64,000 nucleotides of DNA from Nakamurella alba (GTDB lineage Bacteria > Actinomycetota > Actinomycetes > Mycobacteriales > Nakamurellaceae), in NCBI RefSeq assembly GCF_009707545.1, contig NZ_WLYK01000008.1:248001-312000 (forward strand), given 5' to 3'. Shown one piece after another: positions 46,691-54,870 of the stretch (within the stretch, counting starts at the first letter, position 1; each line of letters opens with the position of its first letter). The notes beneath the pieces are model-generated. The model did no database searches and had not been told where the DNA came from. It saw only the letters and a program-made list of their open reading frames with translations. The position numbers and the translations under genes are program-made.

Positions 46691-47548
46691 TCAGGCCAGG
46701 CCGTTGATCTCGAAGTAGGTGTCGCTGCCGTTGGTGCCGCACGACGCGATGAAGGTCGATCCGGGATCGTTCCCGCCGTACCGGCACTCGTAGCCGTCAC
46801 CGAGATCGATCGCGCGCGGCCCGACAGGGACCCCGTCGCCGCGTTGCAGGGCCGCCCAGTACGACGTCATGTCCGCGCAGGGCATCGTGCCCGCCTGCGA
46901 TGTGAGGACGACCGTCGGCCAGCGCAGGTTCACCGCCGGAGCGGTGCAGCCGTCCGACCCGGCTCCCACGGATCGGCCGACGGTCACCGTGAAGCCGATG
47001 ACCGTGTCCGGCAGGGTGCAGGTGCCCGGCGGTTCCTCCGGCGCACCGTCGAAGGAGCAGCGCCAGCCGCCCATGAACGGCAGGTCCGGGTCCAACGACC
47101 CGTCGCCGATCCCGGTCAGGTAGCCGGTCCACACCTCCACCATCTGCGGGCAGGTCAGCGCCTGCTCCGCCGTCATCCGGCTGTCGGTGGTGAAGGTCAG
47201 CCCGTCGGCATCGCAGGAGTCCCCGCCGGAGACCGATGCCGCGCTGGTGCTGGTGCTGGTGCTGGTGGTGGGCGGGGCGCCGTTCGACGGTGCCGCGCTG
47301 GTGGAGGTCGCGACACTCGTGCGCGATGTGGTCACCACGACCGCAGTGCCGGAGGAGACCGGCCTCGACGAGGCTGCGGACGATGCGGAAGCGGACGGAG
47401 CGCTCGAGGACGGGGTGCTCGATGTGGCCGAGCTCGTCGGCAACGCCGACACCGTCCCGCTCCCGGTGGACTCCCCACCGCACGCCCCGAGCACCACCCC
47501 GCCGGCGGCGAGGGCGAGGAACCTGCGGACCACAGCTGCTCGGCGCAC
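46691..47548 (-). CDS. Secreted lipoprotein with cysteine-rich domain
   Basis: 285 residues from GTG 47548, with GGAG 8 nt upstream; the in-frame ATG at 47602 gives a longer polar N-terminus. The lipobox VVLGAC lies near residue 22. A Ser/Thr/Ala-rich tether (about 30-110) leads to a C-terminal domain with seven or eight cysteines (SCDADGL, LTCPQM, WRCSFDG, TCTLPD, GCTAPA, MPCADM, YECRYGG, ASCGTNG) that probably form disulfides. It resembles actinobacterial DUF3558-like secreted proteins, but I cannot place it firmly. Confidence 0.75.
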   Translation of the reverse strand: MRRAAVVRRFLALAAGGVVLGACGGESTGSGTVSALPTSSATSSTPSSSAPSASASSAASSRPVSSGTAVVVTTSRTSVATSTSAAPSNGAPPTTSTSTSTSAASVSGGDSCDADGLTFTTDSRMTAEQALTCPQMVEVWTGYLTGIGDGSLDPDLPFMGGWRCSFDGAPEEPPGTCTLPDTVIGFTVTVGRSVGAGSDGCTAPAVNLRWPTVVLTSQAGTMPCADMTSYWAALQRGDGVPVGPRAIDLGDGYECRYGGNDPGSTFIASCGTNGSDTYFEINGLA

Positions 47549-47768
47549 GGACGCACTCCGCTCGTCGGGTCGGTCACCTGCCGTGACCGGTCTGTGCGTC
47601 ACGCTATCGGAGGAACGACGCGAACCGGCAGTCCGGATGCGTCACTCCGCACGATGACCCCAACCGCCCCACCGCCGGCACCCGGATGGGAAAGAATGCG
47701 CGGGCGGTCGTGTCCGTGCAACCGACCGCGCCCGGGGTTCCGTCCTAGTCCACAGGTGGGAGGCGTTC

Positions 47769-48335
47769 GTGCAGGCGAGCGACGAATCGGCATTCGCCGA
47801 GTACGTGGCCGCCGGCAGGGACAGGGTGCGCCGCACGGCGTACCTGCTCTGCGGTGATTGGCACCGCGCCGATGACCTGACGCAGATCGCGTTCGTGAAG
47901 CTGTACGGAGCATGGGAAAGGATCCGGGACCGCGGTGCCCTCGATGCCTACGTCCGCTCGTGCCTGGTGCGGGCGACGGTCGACGAGTCCCGTCGACCGT
48001 GGCGACGCGAGCGCACGGTCGAGACGATGCCGGAGACGCCGGTGTTCGCCGACCTGGCCGAGCAGGTCACCGATCAGGTCCGCGTCCGGGAGGCGCTCGC
48101 GGCGGTGCCGGCCGGTCAGCGGGCGGTGCTGGTGCTGCGGTACTTCGAGGGACTCGACGTCGCCGCGACCGCGAAGGCGCTCAGCTGTTCGGAGGGCAAC
48201 GTGAAGTCGCAGACCGCGCGCGGTCTGGTGGCGCTCAAGGCCGCGCTGGAATCCGGCGGCACAGACGGTTCGGGTAGCAGTGGTGGTTCTGGCAGTGGCG
48301 GTTCGGGCAAGGGTGAAGGAGGTGGACAGGCATGA
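47769..48335 (+). CDS. SigE-family (ECF-type) RNA polymerase sigma factor with Gly/Ser tail
   Basis: 188 residues from GTG 47769, with GGGAGG upstream. Region 2: FAEYVAAGRDRVRRTAYLLC, DDLTQIAFVKLYGAWERI, AYVRSCLVRATVDESRR. Region 4: VPAGQRAVLVLRYFEGLDVA, then the helix-turn-helix LSCSEGNVKSQTARGLVAL. The last 25 residues are almost only Gly and Ser, an unusual flexible tail. The stop overlaps the ATG of a membrane protein gene, its likely regulator. This is the third SigE-type factor in the window with such a partner. Confidence 0.88.
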   Translation: MQASDESAFAEYVAAGRDRVRRTAYLLCGDWHRADDLTQIAFVKLYGAWERIRDRGALDAYVRSCLVRATVDESRRPWRRERTVETMPETPVFADLAEQVTDQVRVREALAAVPAGQRAVLVLRYFEGLDVAATAKALSCSEGNVKSQTARGLVALKAALESGGTDGSGSSGGSGSGGSGKGEGGGQA

Positions 48336-49231
48336 ACTCGGGCATGAACTCAGGGATGAACGAGGACCGGGAGATCGATCCCGCGGACGAGGAGCGACTG
48401 CGCGCGCTCTTCGCGACCGCACTGCAGGACGAGCCGGAGTCCACCGTCTCCCCGCTGTCGGTGCTGCGTGATGCCCGCCGTCAGGCCGAACTCGACGACG
48501 ACGACCGCCGCGTCCGCCGGTCCCGGTGGATCAAGGGCGGTGGCGGCCTGGCCGCGGCGGCCGCCGTGGTCCTCGCCTTCGTCCTGCTGCCCAGCCCGGG
48601 CACCACGGACACCGCGAGCTCCGCCACCAGGGCGGCGACCACCGCGGCGGCCACCGCCATGGCCGCTCCGCTCGCGGGCGACATGGCGTCCCAGGGCTCC
48701 GCCGGTGGGGGCCAGGAGCTAGAGTCCGCCGCCAGTTCCGGTGCCACTGCGGCCTCGGGCGCCGCGACCTCGGCCGCTGCGTCGTCGGCGGCGGACGGTG
48801 CACAGACCAGCGGCGGCGGCGCGACCTGTGAAGCCCCGCCCGCCGCAGTGATCGACGCGGCCGTCACGGCGCTGGAGCAGGCCGCACCCGACGCCGACTT
48901 CGACTACGCCGGCACCGGCGCGGATCCCGACGGCTGCAGCACCGGCCTGGTGTCCTTCGTGCTCACCTCGCCCTCCGCCGGCGACGTGGTGGTCACCTTC
49001 GGCCCCACCGCGGCGGTCACCGGCGCCACACCATCGGGCACCGACCTCTACGGCCTCCCGTCGAGCGCGCAGTCCGCAGCCGGCTCGAGCAGCGCGCCGC
49101 TGCCCGCGTCCATCCGGACTCTCTCGGCCGCCGCCGGCGGCGCCCGATCGGTGTCGGTCACCGGGACCGGCACCACCGACACTGCGACGTTGAACGCTGT
49201 CGCCGACGCGGTGGCCGCCGCCCTGGACTGA
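48332..49231 (+). CDS. Membrane-anchored putative anti-sigma/sensor protein
   Basis: 299 residues; the ATG overlaps the sigma-factor stop (ATGA). The N-terminus repeats MNSG twice before an acidic helix region (about residues 12-60: DEERLRALFATALQDEPES). One membrane helix covers about 70-88 (GGLAAAAAVVLAFVLLP). The outside part has an Ala/Ser/Thr-rich linker and a domain of about 110 residues with cysteines in ATCEAPPAAV and DGCSTGL. No zinc motif. By position and topology it is a likely partner of the sigma factor. Same plan as the protein at 20327. Confidence 0.65.
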   Translation: MNSGMNSGMNEDREIDPADEERLRALFATALQDEPESTVSPLSVLRDARRQAELDDDDRRVRRSRWIKGGGGLAAAAAVVLAFVLLPSPGTTDTASSATRAATTAAATAMAAPLAGDMASQGSAGGGQELESAASSGATAASGAATSAAASSAADGAQTSGGGATCEAPPAAVIDAAVTALEQAAPDADFDYAGTGADPDGCSTGLVSFVLTSPSAGDVVVTFGPTAAVTGATPSGTDLYGLPSSAQSAAGSSSAPLPASIRTLSAAAGGARSVSVTGTGTTDTATLNAVADAVAAALD

Positions 49232-49290
49232 GCAACCCTGACCGAAGCGCACGAACAGACCACCCCCGCCGGGCTGGGACAATGGGGCAT

Positions 49291-50724
49291 GTGACCGACG
49301 CTCCCCGCACCAGCAACGTCCTCGCCTCCCGCTACGCCTCGCCCGAGATGGTCGGCATCTGGTCGGCGGAGAACAAGATCAAGGCGGAGCGCCGGCTCTG
49401 GCTCGCGGTGCTGCGTGCCCAGGACGCGGCCGGGCTGCACGTCGACGCGCAGGTGCTGGCCGACTACGAGGCGGTGCTGGACAGGGTCGACCTGGCCTCC
49501 ATCGCCGCGCGGGAGCGGATCACCAAGCACGACGTCAAGGCCCGGATCGAGGAGTTCAACGACCTCGCCGGCCACGAGCAGATCCACAAGGGCATGACCA
49601 GCCGCGACCTGACCGAGAACGTCGAGCAGGCGCAGATCCTGCAGGCGCTGCGGTTGGTGCGGGACCGTACCGTCGCGCTGCTGGGCCGGCTGGGCGGGCG
49701 TGCGGGGGAGTACGCGGAACTGGTGATGACCGGCCGGTCGCACAACGTCCCGGCGCAGGCCACCACGCTGGGCAAGCGGTTCGCCTCAACGGCCGACGAG
49801 GTGCTGGTCGCGTACCGGCGGATCGATGCGCTGCTGGAGCGATACCCGTTGCGCGGCATCAAGGGTCCGGTCGGCACCGGGCAGGACATGCTCGACCTGC
49901 TGGGCTCCTCGGAAGCGGTGCAGGCACTCGAGTCCGCGGTCGTCGCCGAGGCCGCCGGGGTCGACGCGGTCTTCACCTCGGTCGGTCAGGTGTACCCGAG
50001 ATCGCTGGACTACGAGGTGGTCTCGTCGCTGGTGCAGCTCGCCGCCGGCCCGTCGTCGCTGGCCACCACCATCCGGTTGATGGCCGGGGCGGAGCTGGCC
50101 ACCGAAGGGTTCCTGCCCGGTCAGGTCGGGTCGTCGGCGATGCCGCACAAGATGAACGCCCGCTCCTGCGAACGGGTCTGCGGTCTGGCGGTGATCCTGC
50201 GCGGCTACGCGTCGATGGCCGGCGAGCTGGCCGGGGCCCAGTGGAACGAGGGCGACGTCTTCTGCTCGGTGGTCCGGCGGATCGCGCTGCCGGACGCCTT
50301 CTACGCGATCGACGGCCTGCTGGAGACCTTCCTGACCGTGCTCGACGGGTTCGGCGCGCACCCGGCGGTCATCGACCGGGAACTGCAGCGGTACCTGCCG
50401 TTCCTGGCCACCACCAAGGTGTTGATGGCGGCGGTGCGGGCCGGTGTCGGCCGGGAGACGGCGCACGAGGCGATCAAGGAGCACGCGGTGGGTGTCGCGC
50501 TGGCGATGCGGGAGAGCGGCCAGGCCGACAACGACCTGCTGGACCGGCTGGCCGCCGACGACCGGCTCCCGCTGGACCGCGCCGCGCTGGACGAACTGCT
50601 CGCCGATCCGCTGTCCTTCACCGGGATGGCCGGTGCGCAGATCGAGTCGGTGATCGCGCAGATCGGCGACATCACCGCCGCCCACCCGGAAGTGGCGAAA
50701 TACACCCCGGGTTCGATCCTCTGA
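49291..50724 (+). CDS. purB: Adenylosuccinate lyase
   Basis: 477 residues from GTG 49291; the in-frame ATG at 49282 adds three residues. The N-terminus TSNVLASRYASPEM is typical of the actinobacterial enzyme. Lyase signatures are TSRDLTENVEQ, TGRSHNVPAQATT (His), GPVGTGQDM, and the fumarase-type loop SSAMPHKMN (near residue 285). It acts twice in purine synthesis, on SAICAR and on adenylosuccinate. GACAAT lies 7 nt before GTG and may serve as a leaderless -10. It stands apart from purA and purD but in the same window. Confidence 0.96.
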   Translation: MTDAPRTSNVLASRYASPEMVGIWSAENKIKAERRLWLAVLRAQDAAGLHVDAQVLADYEAVLDRVDLASIAARERITKHDVKARIEEFNDLAGHEQIHKGMTSRDLTENVEQAQILQALRLVRDRTVALLGRLGGRAGEYAELVMTGRSHNVPAQATTLGKRFASTADEVLVAYRRIDALLERYPLRGIKGPVGTGQDMLDLLGSSEAVQALESAVVAEAAGVDAVFTSVGQVYPRSLDYEVVSSLVQLAAGPSSLATTIRLMAGAELATEGFLPGQVGSSAMPHKMNARSCERVCGLAVILRGYASMAGELAGAQWNEGDVFCSVVRRIALPDAFYAIDGLLETFLTVLDGFGAHPAVIDRELQRYLPFLATTKVLMAAVRAGVGRETAHEAIKEHAVGVALAMRESGQADNDLLDRLAADDRLPLDRAALDELLADPLSFTGMAGAQIESVIAQIGDITAAHPEVAKYTPGSIL

Positions 50725-50745
50725 GTTCGTCAGCCGTGAGCGGGC

Positions 50746-51795
50746 TCAGCCGGGCACGATCACCGCGCGGCCGCGGATCGTGCCGTCGTGCAGCCGGCGG
50801 TAGGCCTCCGGGGTGTCGTCGATGCCGAAGGTCTCGGTCTCCACGGTGAGCGCGCCGAGGCGGGCCAGCTCGACGAGCTCGGCCAGTTCGTTGCGGGTGC
50901 CCCAGTAGGTCGCCGACACCGACACCCCGAGTGGAGTCCGCACCTGCCCGACGGAGGCGGCCCCGCCGCCGACACCGATCACATGCACGTCGCCGGCGAT
51001 CGCCACCACCCGGGTGGCGATGTCCACCGTCGGCTGCGCCCCGACGAAATCCAGCACCACCTCGGCGCCGTTCCCGCCGGTGAGGTCCCGGATCGCGGTG
51101 ATCGCCGCGGGGTCCGACCGCACCGTCTCGTGCGCGCCCACCTCCCTTGCCAGCTCCAGCTTCTCGTCGCTGACGTCCAGCGCGATCACCCGGGTCGAGG
51201 TCATCGCCCGGAGCAGCCGGATCGCCACGTGACCGAGCCCACCGGCGCCGATCACCACCGTCGTGGACCCCGGGACCAGCGTGCTCAGCGAGCGGTTGAT
51301 CGCGTGGTACGGCGTGAGGCCGGCATCGGTGAGCGGGACGGTGGCCACCGGATCCAGATCGCCGATGGGCACCAGGTGCCGGGGCGAGTCGATCAGCATG
51401 TACTCGGCCAGCGCCCCGGGGGCGCCGAGTCCGGGGGACCGGAGTCCCAGTGCAGCTGCCCGGGTGCAGTAGTTCTCCCGGCCCAGCGAGCAGTTGCGGC
51501 AGACCCCGCAGCCCCAGGCGCCGTAGACGAGACAGGCGTCCCCGACGGCGATCCCGGCCTGCTCGTCGAGCCCGTCGCCGAGCGCCGCGACGACCCCGGC
51601 CCCCTCGTGGCCCAGCGTCATCGGCAGGGCGTAGCGGGCGGCCTTCTCCGCGGGCAGCGACATGATGAAGTCGTCGGAGTGGCACAGCCCGGCCGCGGTG
51701 ATCCGCAGCAGGATCTGGCCGGGACCCGGTGTCGGGTCGGCGATCTCGACGACCTCGGGGCCGGCGCCGTACTGCCGGTACTGGACAGCTTTCAT
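50746..51795 (-). CDS. Zinc-dependent alcohol dehydrogenase (MDR family)
   Basis: 349 residues from ATG 51795. Catalytic zinc ligands are Cys in GLCHSDD (near residue 38) and His-Glu in TLGHEGAGVV. The structural zinc site is GCGVCRNCSLGRENYC (four Cys, near 94-110). The NAD(P) fold has VVIGAGGLGHVAIRLL and an acidic ALDVSDEKL, which favours NAD. It resembles the Rhodococcus-type secondary alcohol dehydrogenases. TACCCT lies exactly 6 nt upstream of the ATG (51802-51807, minus strand), a probable leaderless promoter. It is convergent with purB. Confidence 0.93.
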   Translation of the reverse strand: MKAVQYRQYGAGPEVVEIADPTPGPGQILLRITAAGLCHSDDFIMSLPAEKAARYALPMTLGHEGAGVVAALGDGLDEQAGIAVGDACLVYGAWGCGVCRNCSLGRENYCTRAAALGLRSPGLGAPGALAEYMLIDSPRHLVPIGDLDPVATVPLTDAGLTPYHAINRSLSTLVPGSTTVVIGAGGLGHVAIRLLRAMTSTRVIALDVSDEKLELAREVGAHETVRSDPAAITAIRDLTGGNGAEVVLDFVGAQPTVDIATRVVAIAGDVHVIGVGGGAASVGQVRTPLGVSVSATYWGTRNELAELVELARLGALTVETETFGIDDTPEAYRRLHDGTIRGRAVIVPG

Positions 51796-51837
51796 GGCCC
51801 GAGGGTAGCGCCGGGACCTCCGCCCGGCGCGGTGGGG

Positions 51838-52482
51838 TCAGTCCCAGCCGAAGGTGATCACGCCGTCGGCGAGACCGACTGCGACGGAACGCAGGTCGGG
51901 CACGGCCGGCACCTCGAGCCGGTCGTAGGTGGTCAGCAGGCCGAGGACCTGGCACCCGGCCGCGGTGGCCGAGACGATGCCGGCGTGCGCGTCCTCGACG
52001 GCGATGCAGCGGTCGGCGGGGACACCGATCCGCTCGGCGCCCAGCCGGAACGGGGTCGGGTCGGGCTTGCCGACCCGCACGTCGTCGGCGGTGACCAGCA
52101 CGTCCGGGACCGGGATCCCGGCGGCCTGCATCCGGCGGGTGGCGAGCTTCCGGGTGCCGCTGGTGACCACGCCCCAGCGGTCCCGCGGCAGCGCGGCGAG
52201 CACGTCGAGCGCGCCGGGAGTCGGGACCACGTCGTGGGTGTCGTTGACCTCGCCGTCGAGGACGAAGGCGGCGAGTTCGTCCCAGCCGTCGGGACCGAGG
52301 TCCGGTGCGATCAGCTCGACCACCTGACGCGCGGGCATCCCGTGCTTGTCGGCGACGAGGTCCTCACCGGCGCGACCGAGCCGGACCGCGACCTTGGCCC
52401 AGTTGCGCATGACGCTGGCGGTGGAGTCGACGAGGGTCCCGTCGAGGTCGAACAGCACGGCGTCGGCGTGGAGCTGGGGCAT
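51838..52482 (-). CDS. HAD-superfamily sugar-phosphatase-like hydrolase
   Basis: 214 residues from ATG 52482, with GGAGG 7 nt upstream; the frame to 52521 is an extension without a ribosome site. Motif I is AVLFDLDGTLVDST with both Asp residues, the helical cap follows, motif II is GVVTSGTRKL, motif III has Lys in VRVGKPDPTPF, and motif IV is IAVEDAHAGIVSA. This is the beta-phosphoglucomutase/sugar phosphatase group (YfbT-like). Substrate is probably a phosphorylated sugar or polyol. It lies 45 nt after the PanE-like gene, in the same direction. Confidence 0.92.
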   Translation of the reverse strand: MPQLHADAVLFDLDGTLVDSTASVMRNWAKVAVRLGRAGEDLVADKHGMPARQVVELIAPDLGPDGWDELAAFVLDGEVNDTHDVVPTPGALDVLAALPRDRWGVVTSGTRKLATRRMQAAGIPVPDVLVTADDVRVGKPDPTPFRLGAERIGVPADRCIAVEDAHAGIVSATAAGCQVLGLLTTYDRLEVPAVPDLRSVAVGLADGVITFGWD

Positions 52483-52526
52483 CGCGGTCCTCCGGGTGGG
52501 TGGGTCCCACCATTCTGACACCGTTG

Positions 52527-53459
52527 TCAGACTGGTCTGGCACCCGCTCCGGCACCGCCCACCGCCAGCGCGGCCCGGGCTGCGCGCAGCAACGGGACGT
52601 CCACCCCGGCCGTCTCCGCCCGGTCGACCAGGTCACCGATGATCTGCTCGTCCTCCAGCGGGTGCCCGGCGACCAGGTCCTTGTACATCGACGTGGTGAA
52701 GGGTGAATCGGTGTCGGTCATCATGGCCCGCGCCCGTTCGACGGCGGCCGACCGCGGGGCGGAACCGGCGGCGGTGCACACCGCTCCCGTCTCGGCCAGG
52801 ATCGCCAGCGCGGTCTCCCGGCCGCCGGGGACGGCCACCGCCGGCCCGATCGGCCCGCGCATCAAGGTGTTGAACGCGCCGGCGGCCGCCAGCAGGTACC
52901 ACTTCTCCCACATGTCGAGCCCGATGGTCTCCGAGAGCCGGGTCGCGAAGCCGGCGTCGCGCAGCGTGCGGTCGACGCCGGTGATCCGGTCCGACAGTCG
53001 GCCGTCCGTCTCCCCGAAGGTGAGCGCAGGCAGGACGCCGCCCACCTCGATCACGCCCGCGTCGTCGAGGTGGGCGGAGATGAACGCCACGCCGCCGAGC
53101 ACCGCGGACGACCCGAACGTCTCGCGCAGCACGTCCATGTGCCGCATGCCGTTGAGCGCGGGCAGGATCGCGGTGCGCCCGTCGACGGCGGGCGTCAGGT
53201 CGGCCAGGGCGGCATCGAGGGCGTACGCCTTCACCGACAGCAGCACCAGGTCCCAGCCGGGCTGCAGGCGGTCGGCCGTGACCAGCGTCGGACGGATCCG
53301 GGAGCCGCTGCCGTCGGGCTCGTTGATCCGGAGCCCGTGCTCGGTGAGGGTGGCCGCCCGGGCGGGCCGGACCAGGAAGGCGACATCCCTTCCGGCGGCC
53401 GCCAACCGGGCACCGAAGTACCCGCCCACGGCGCCGGCGCCGACCACGAGAACACGCAT
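52527..53459 (-). CDS. Ketopantoate reductase-family (ApbA/PanE) protein
   Basis: 310 residues from ATG 53459. The Rossmann start VLVVGAGAVGGYFGARLA, LSVKAYALDAAL with the catalytic-site Lys, LNGMRHMDVL, and the C-terminal helical domain with MWEKWYLLAAAGAFNTLMR and TSMYKDLVAGHPLE match the family. It would reduce 2-dehydropantoate with NADPH in pantothenate synthesis, though many homologues have other substrates, so no symbol is given. TACTCT lies 6 nt upstream of the ATG, implying a leaderless mRNA. An iron-box-like site lies 42 nt upstream but seems to serve the opposite strand. Confidence 0.88.
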   Translation of the reverse strand: MRVLVVGAGAVGGYFGARLAAAGRDVAFLVRPARAATLTEHGLRINEPDGSGSRIRPTLVTADRLQPGWDLVLLSVKAYALDAALADLTPAVDGRTAILPALNGMRHMDVLRETFGSSAVLGGVAFISAHLDDAGVIEVGGVLPALTFGETDGRLSDRITGVDRTLRDAGFATRLSETIGLDMWEKWYLLAAAGAFNTLMRGPIGPAVAVPGGRETALAILAETGAVCTAAGSAPRSAAVERARAMMTDTDSPFTTSMYKDLVAGHPLEDEQIIGDLVDRAETAGVDVPLLRAARAALAVGGAGAGARPV

Positions 53460-53482
53460 GGATCGAGAGTAGATCCGGGGGC

Positions 53483-53519
53483 TTGACGGCGCCGCGAGAG
53501 CTAGGTTAGCCTTACCTTG
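53483..53519 (+). promoter_or_regulatory. Promoter overlapped by an IdeR/DtxR-type iron box
   Basis: A -35 TTGACG (53483-53488) and a -10 TAGCCT (53507-53512) are 18 nt apart on the plus strand. CTAGGTTAGCCTTACCTTG (53501-53519) matches 15 of 19 positions of the IdeR/DtxR consensus TTAGGTTAGSCTAACCTAA and covers the -10. That is the classic arrangement for iron-dependent repression. It points to 53520 onward, not to the minus-strand PanE-like gene. Confidence 0.72.
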
Positions 53520-53667
53520 TTCGACAGGAACGGCGGTGGCTGATCCGGTTCATCCCGCGGCGGGGACCGAGCCCAGCTCCCGGATCTGCAGTTCGGCGGA
53601 TCTGCTTGACCACCGATGTTCACTGTCGAAGAGCCGGAGGTCCGTCGCGGCGGCGGACCTCCGGCTC
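53520..53667 (+). ncRNA. Candidate iron-repressed small RNA
   Basis: A transcript from the iron-box promoter would start near 53520 and meet the 14-bp hairpin at 53631-53667, giving about 150 nt. No convincing protein lies inside. A GTG frame at 53536 with an AGGAA site could encode 64 residues, but it reads straight through the hairpin, matches no family I know and has no protein-like pattern. By analogy with the IdeR-controlled sRNA MrsI of mycobacteria, it could be an iron-sparing sRNA. This is inference from layout; expression is untested. Confidence 0.45.
53631..53667. terminator. 14-bp hairpin terminator, bidirectional
   Basis: GAGCCGGAGGTCCG (53631-53644) pairs perfectly with 53654-53667 around a 9-nt loop. 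It would end the candidate small RNA on the plus strand and the map transcript on the minus strand, whose stop is at 53720. Confidence 0.75.
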
Positions 53668-53673
53668 GCTCCT

Positions 53674-53687
53674 ACAATGCACATTGT
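53674..53687. promoter_or_regulatory. Operator-like palindrome
   Basis: ACAATG-CA-CATTGT is a perfect 6-bp inverted repeat with a 2-nt centre, AT-rich in a GC-rich setting. It overlaps a -10-like TACAAT (53673-53678) but has no good -35. Its role is unclear. Confidence 0.35.
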
Positions 53688-53719
53688 GCAGGACAGGCTG
53701 CCCTACCGCGCGCCCGGGC

Positions 53720-54484
53720 TCACGCCGTGAGCACGACCGGCCCGTCCGGGGTGATCGCCACCGTCTGTTCCACGTGCACCCCGCGGCTGCCGTCCACGCT
53801 GCGCAACGTCCAGCCGTCCCGGTCGGTCCGGTAGGCCTTGCCGCCGCCGGCGAAGAACCACGGCTCGATCGCGATGGTCAGTCCGGGCTTCAGTGGGAAC
53901 CCGCGCGCGGGCCGGCCGTCGTTGGGGATCGACGGGGCCTCGTGCATGGTGCGGCCGACGCCGTGCCCGCCGTAGTCGGTGTTGATCCGGCAGCCGCCGC
54001 TGCGGACCACATGGCCGATGGCGGCGGAGATGTCGCCCACCTTGTTGCCCACAACGGCAGCGGCGATACCCGCCGCCAGGGCCTGCTGCGCCAGCGCGAT
54101 GAGTGCGGTGTCGGCCGGGTCCGGCTCACCGACCGACAGGCTGATCGCGGCATCACCGGTCCAACCGCCGAGGGTGGCCCCGGCGTCGATGCTCAGCAGG
54201 TCGCCGTCGGCCAGGCGTTCCTTGCCCGGCACTCCGTGCAGCACCGCGTCGTTGACCGACACGCAGATCACGCCGGCGAACGGCGGCATCGACGGCGCGG
54301 GTTGGTAGTCCAGGAACGGCGAGATGGCCCCGTTCCGGCGCAGGACGTCCCGGGCCACCTCGTCGAGTTCGAGGGTGCTGACACCGGGAGCCGCCGCCGC
54401 ACGGACGGTCTCCAGCACCTCGCGGACCACCTTGCCCGCGGCGCGCATGCCGTCGATCTGGCTGGGGCTCTTGAGTTCGATCAC
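53720..54484 (-). CDS. map: Methionine aminopeptidase, type I
   Basis: 254 residues from GTG 54484, with GGGAGG upstream. It removes the initiator Met. The five metal ligands are visible: Asp in LSIDAGATLGG, Asp in WTGDAAISL, His in GGHGVGRTMHE, Glu in IAIEPWFF and Glu in HVEQTVAI. The substrate His lies in VLHGVPG. There is no N-terminal zinc-finger extension. It is divergent from a small XRE regulator; the 76-nt space holds three tandem 14-bp repeats, so the regulator could control map as well as itself. Confidence 0.96.
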   Translation of the reverse strand: MIELKSPSQIDGMRAAGKVVREVLETVRAAAAPGVSTLELDEVARDVLRRNGAISPFLDYQPAPSMPPFAGVICVSVNDAVLHGVPGKERLADGDLLSIDAGATLGGWTGDAAISLSVGEPDPADTALIALAQQALAAGIAAAVVGNKVGDISAAIGHVVRSGGCRINTDYGGHGVGRTMHEAPSIPNDGRPARGFPLKPGLTIAIEPWFFAGGGKAYRTDRDGWTLRSVDGSRGVHVEQTVAITPDGPVVLTA

Positions 54485-54503
54485 ATGGTCCTCCCGTGCT
54501 GCT

Positions 54504-54545
54504 GGTATTTCTATCCCGGTATTTGTATCACGGTACAGTTATCCC
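54504..54545 (+). repeat. Three tandem 14-bp repeats in the map/XRE promoter region
   Basis: GGTATTTCTATCCC (54504-54517), GGTATTTGTATCAC (54518-54531) and GGTACAGTTATCCC (54532-54545) follow one another without gaps. A possible -35 TTGTAT (54523-54528) and a good -10 TAGAAT (54548-54553) of the XRE gene overlap or abut them. They look like an operator array. Confidence 0.75.
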
Positions 54546-54560
54546 GCTAGAATCGTCGGC

Positions 54561-54833
54561 ATGGTGCGTCCCCCGCTGACCGAGGCCGATCGTGAACGAG
54601 GCCGGATGCTCGGCTCCGCGCTGCGGACCGCGCGTGGCGGCCGGAGCCCGATCGAGGTCGCCCTTGCCTGCGACATCTCCGTCGAGACGCTGCGGAAGAT
54701 CGAGACCGGGCGGATCCCGACGCCGGCCTTCGGCACGGTGGTCACCCTGGCCCGGGCGCTCGGCATCCCGCTCGACGACCTGGCCGACCTGGTCGCCACG
54801 GAGCCGCCCGCCCGCCTGGTGCGACCCGCCTGA
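54561..54833 (+). CDS. Small XRE-family (HTH) regulator
   Basis: 90 residues from ATG 54561. The HTH_3 region reads RMLGSALRTARGG, then IEVALACDISVETLRKIETG (helices 2-3) and FGTVVTLARALGIPLDDLADL, filling most of the protein; no sensor domain is present. TAGAAT ends 7 nt before the ATG, so the mRNA is very likely leaderless. The three 14-bp repeats next to the -10 make autoregulation likely. It is divergent from map. An M3 peptidase gene follows 37 nt downstream with its own -10. Confidence 0.9.
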   Translation: MVRPPLTEADRERGRMLGSALRTARGGRSPIEVALACDISVETLRKIETGRIPTPAFGTVVTLARALGIPLDDLADLVATEPPARLVRPA

Positions 54834-54870
54834 TCCTGGCGGTTCACGGTGAGCGGCCTACCCTGGGGCC

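Noticed and set aside
53501..53519. Iron box as regulator of the PanE-like gene
   Set aside because: That gene has its own -10 (TACTCT) 6 nt before its start, so the box would lie well upstream of its promoter; the plus-strand promoter overlaps the box far better.
53536..53730. 64-residue frame with a possible AGGAA ribosome site downstream of the iron box
   Set aside because: It runs through a 14-bp terminator hairpin and ends past the map stop; composition is not protein-like. Kept only as an alternative to the small RNA.
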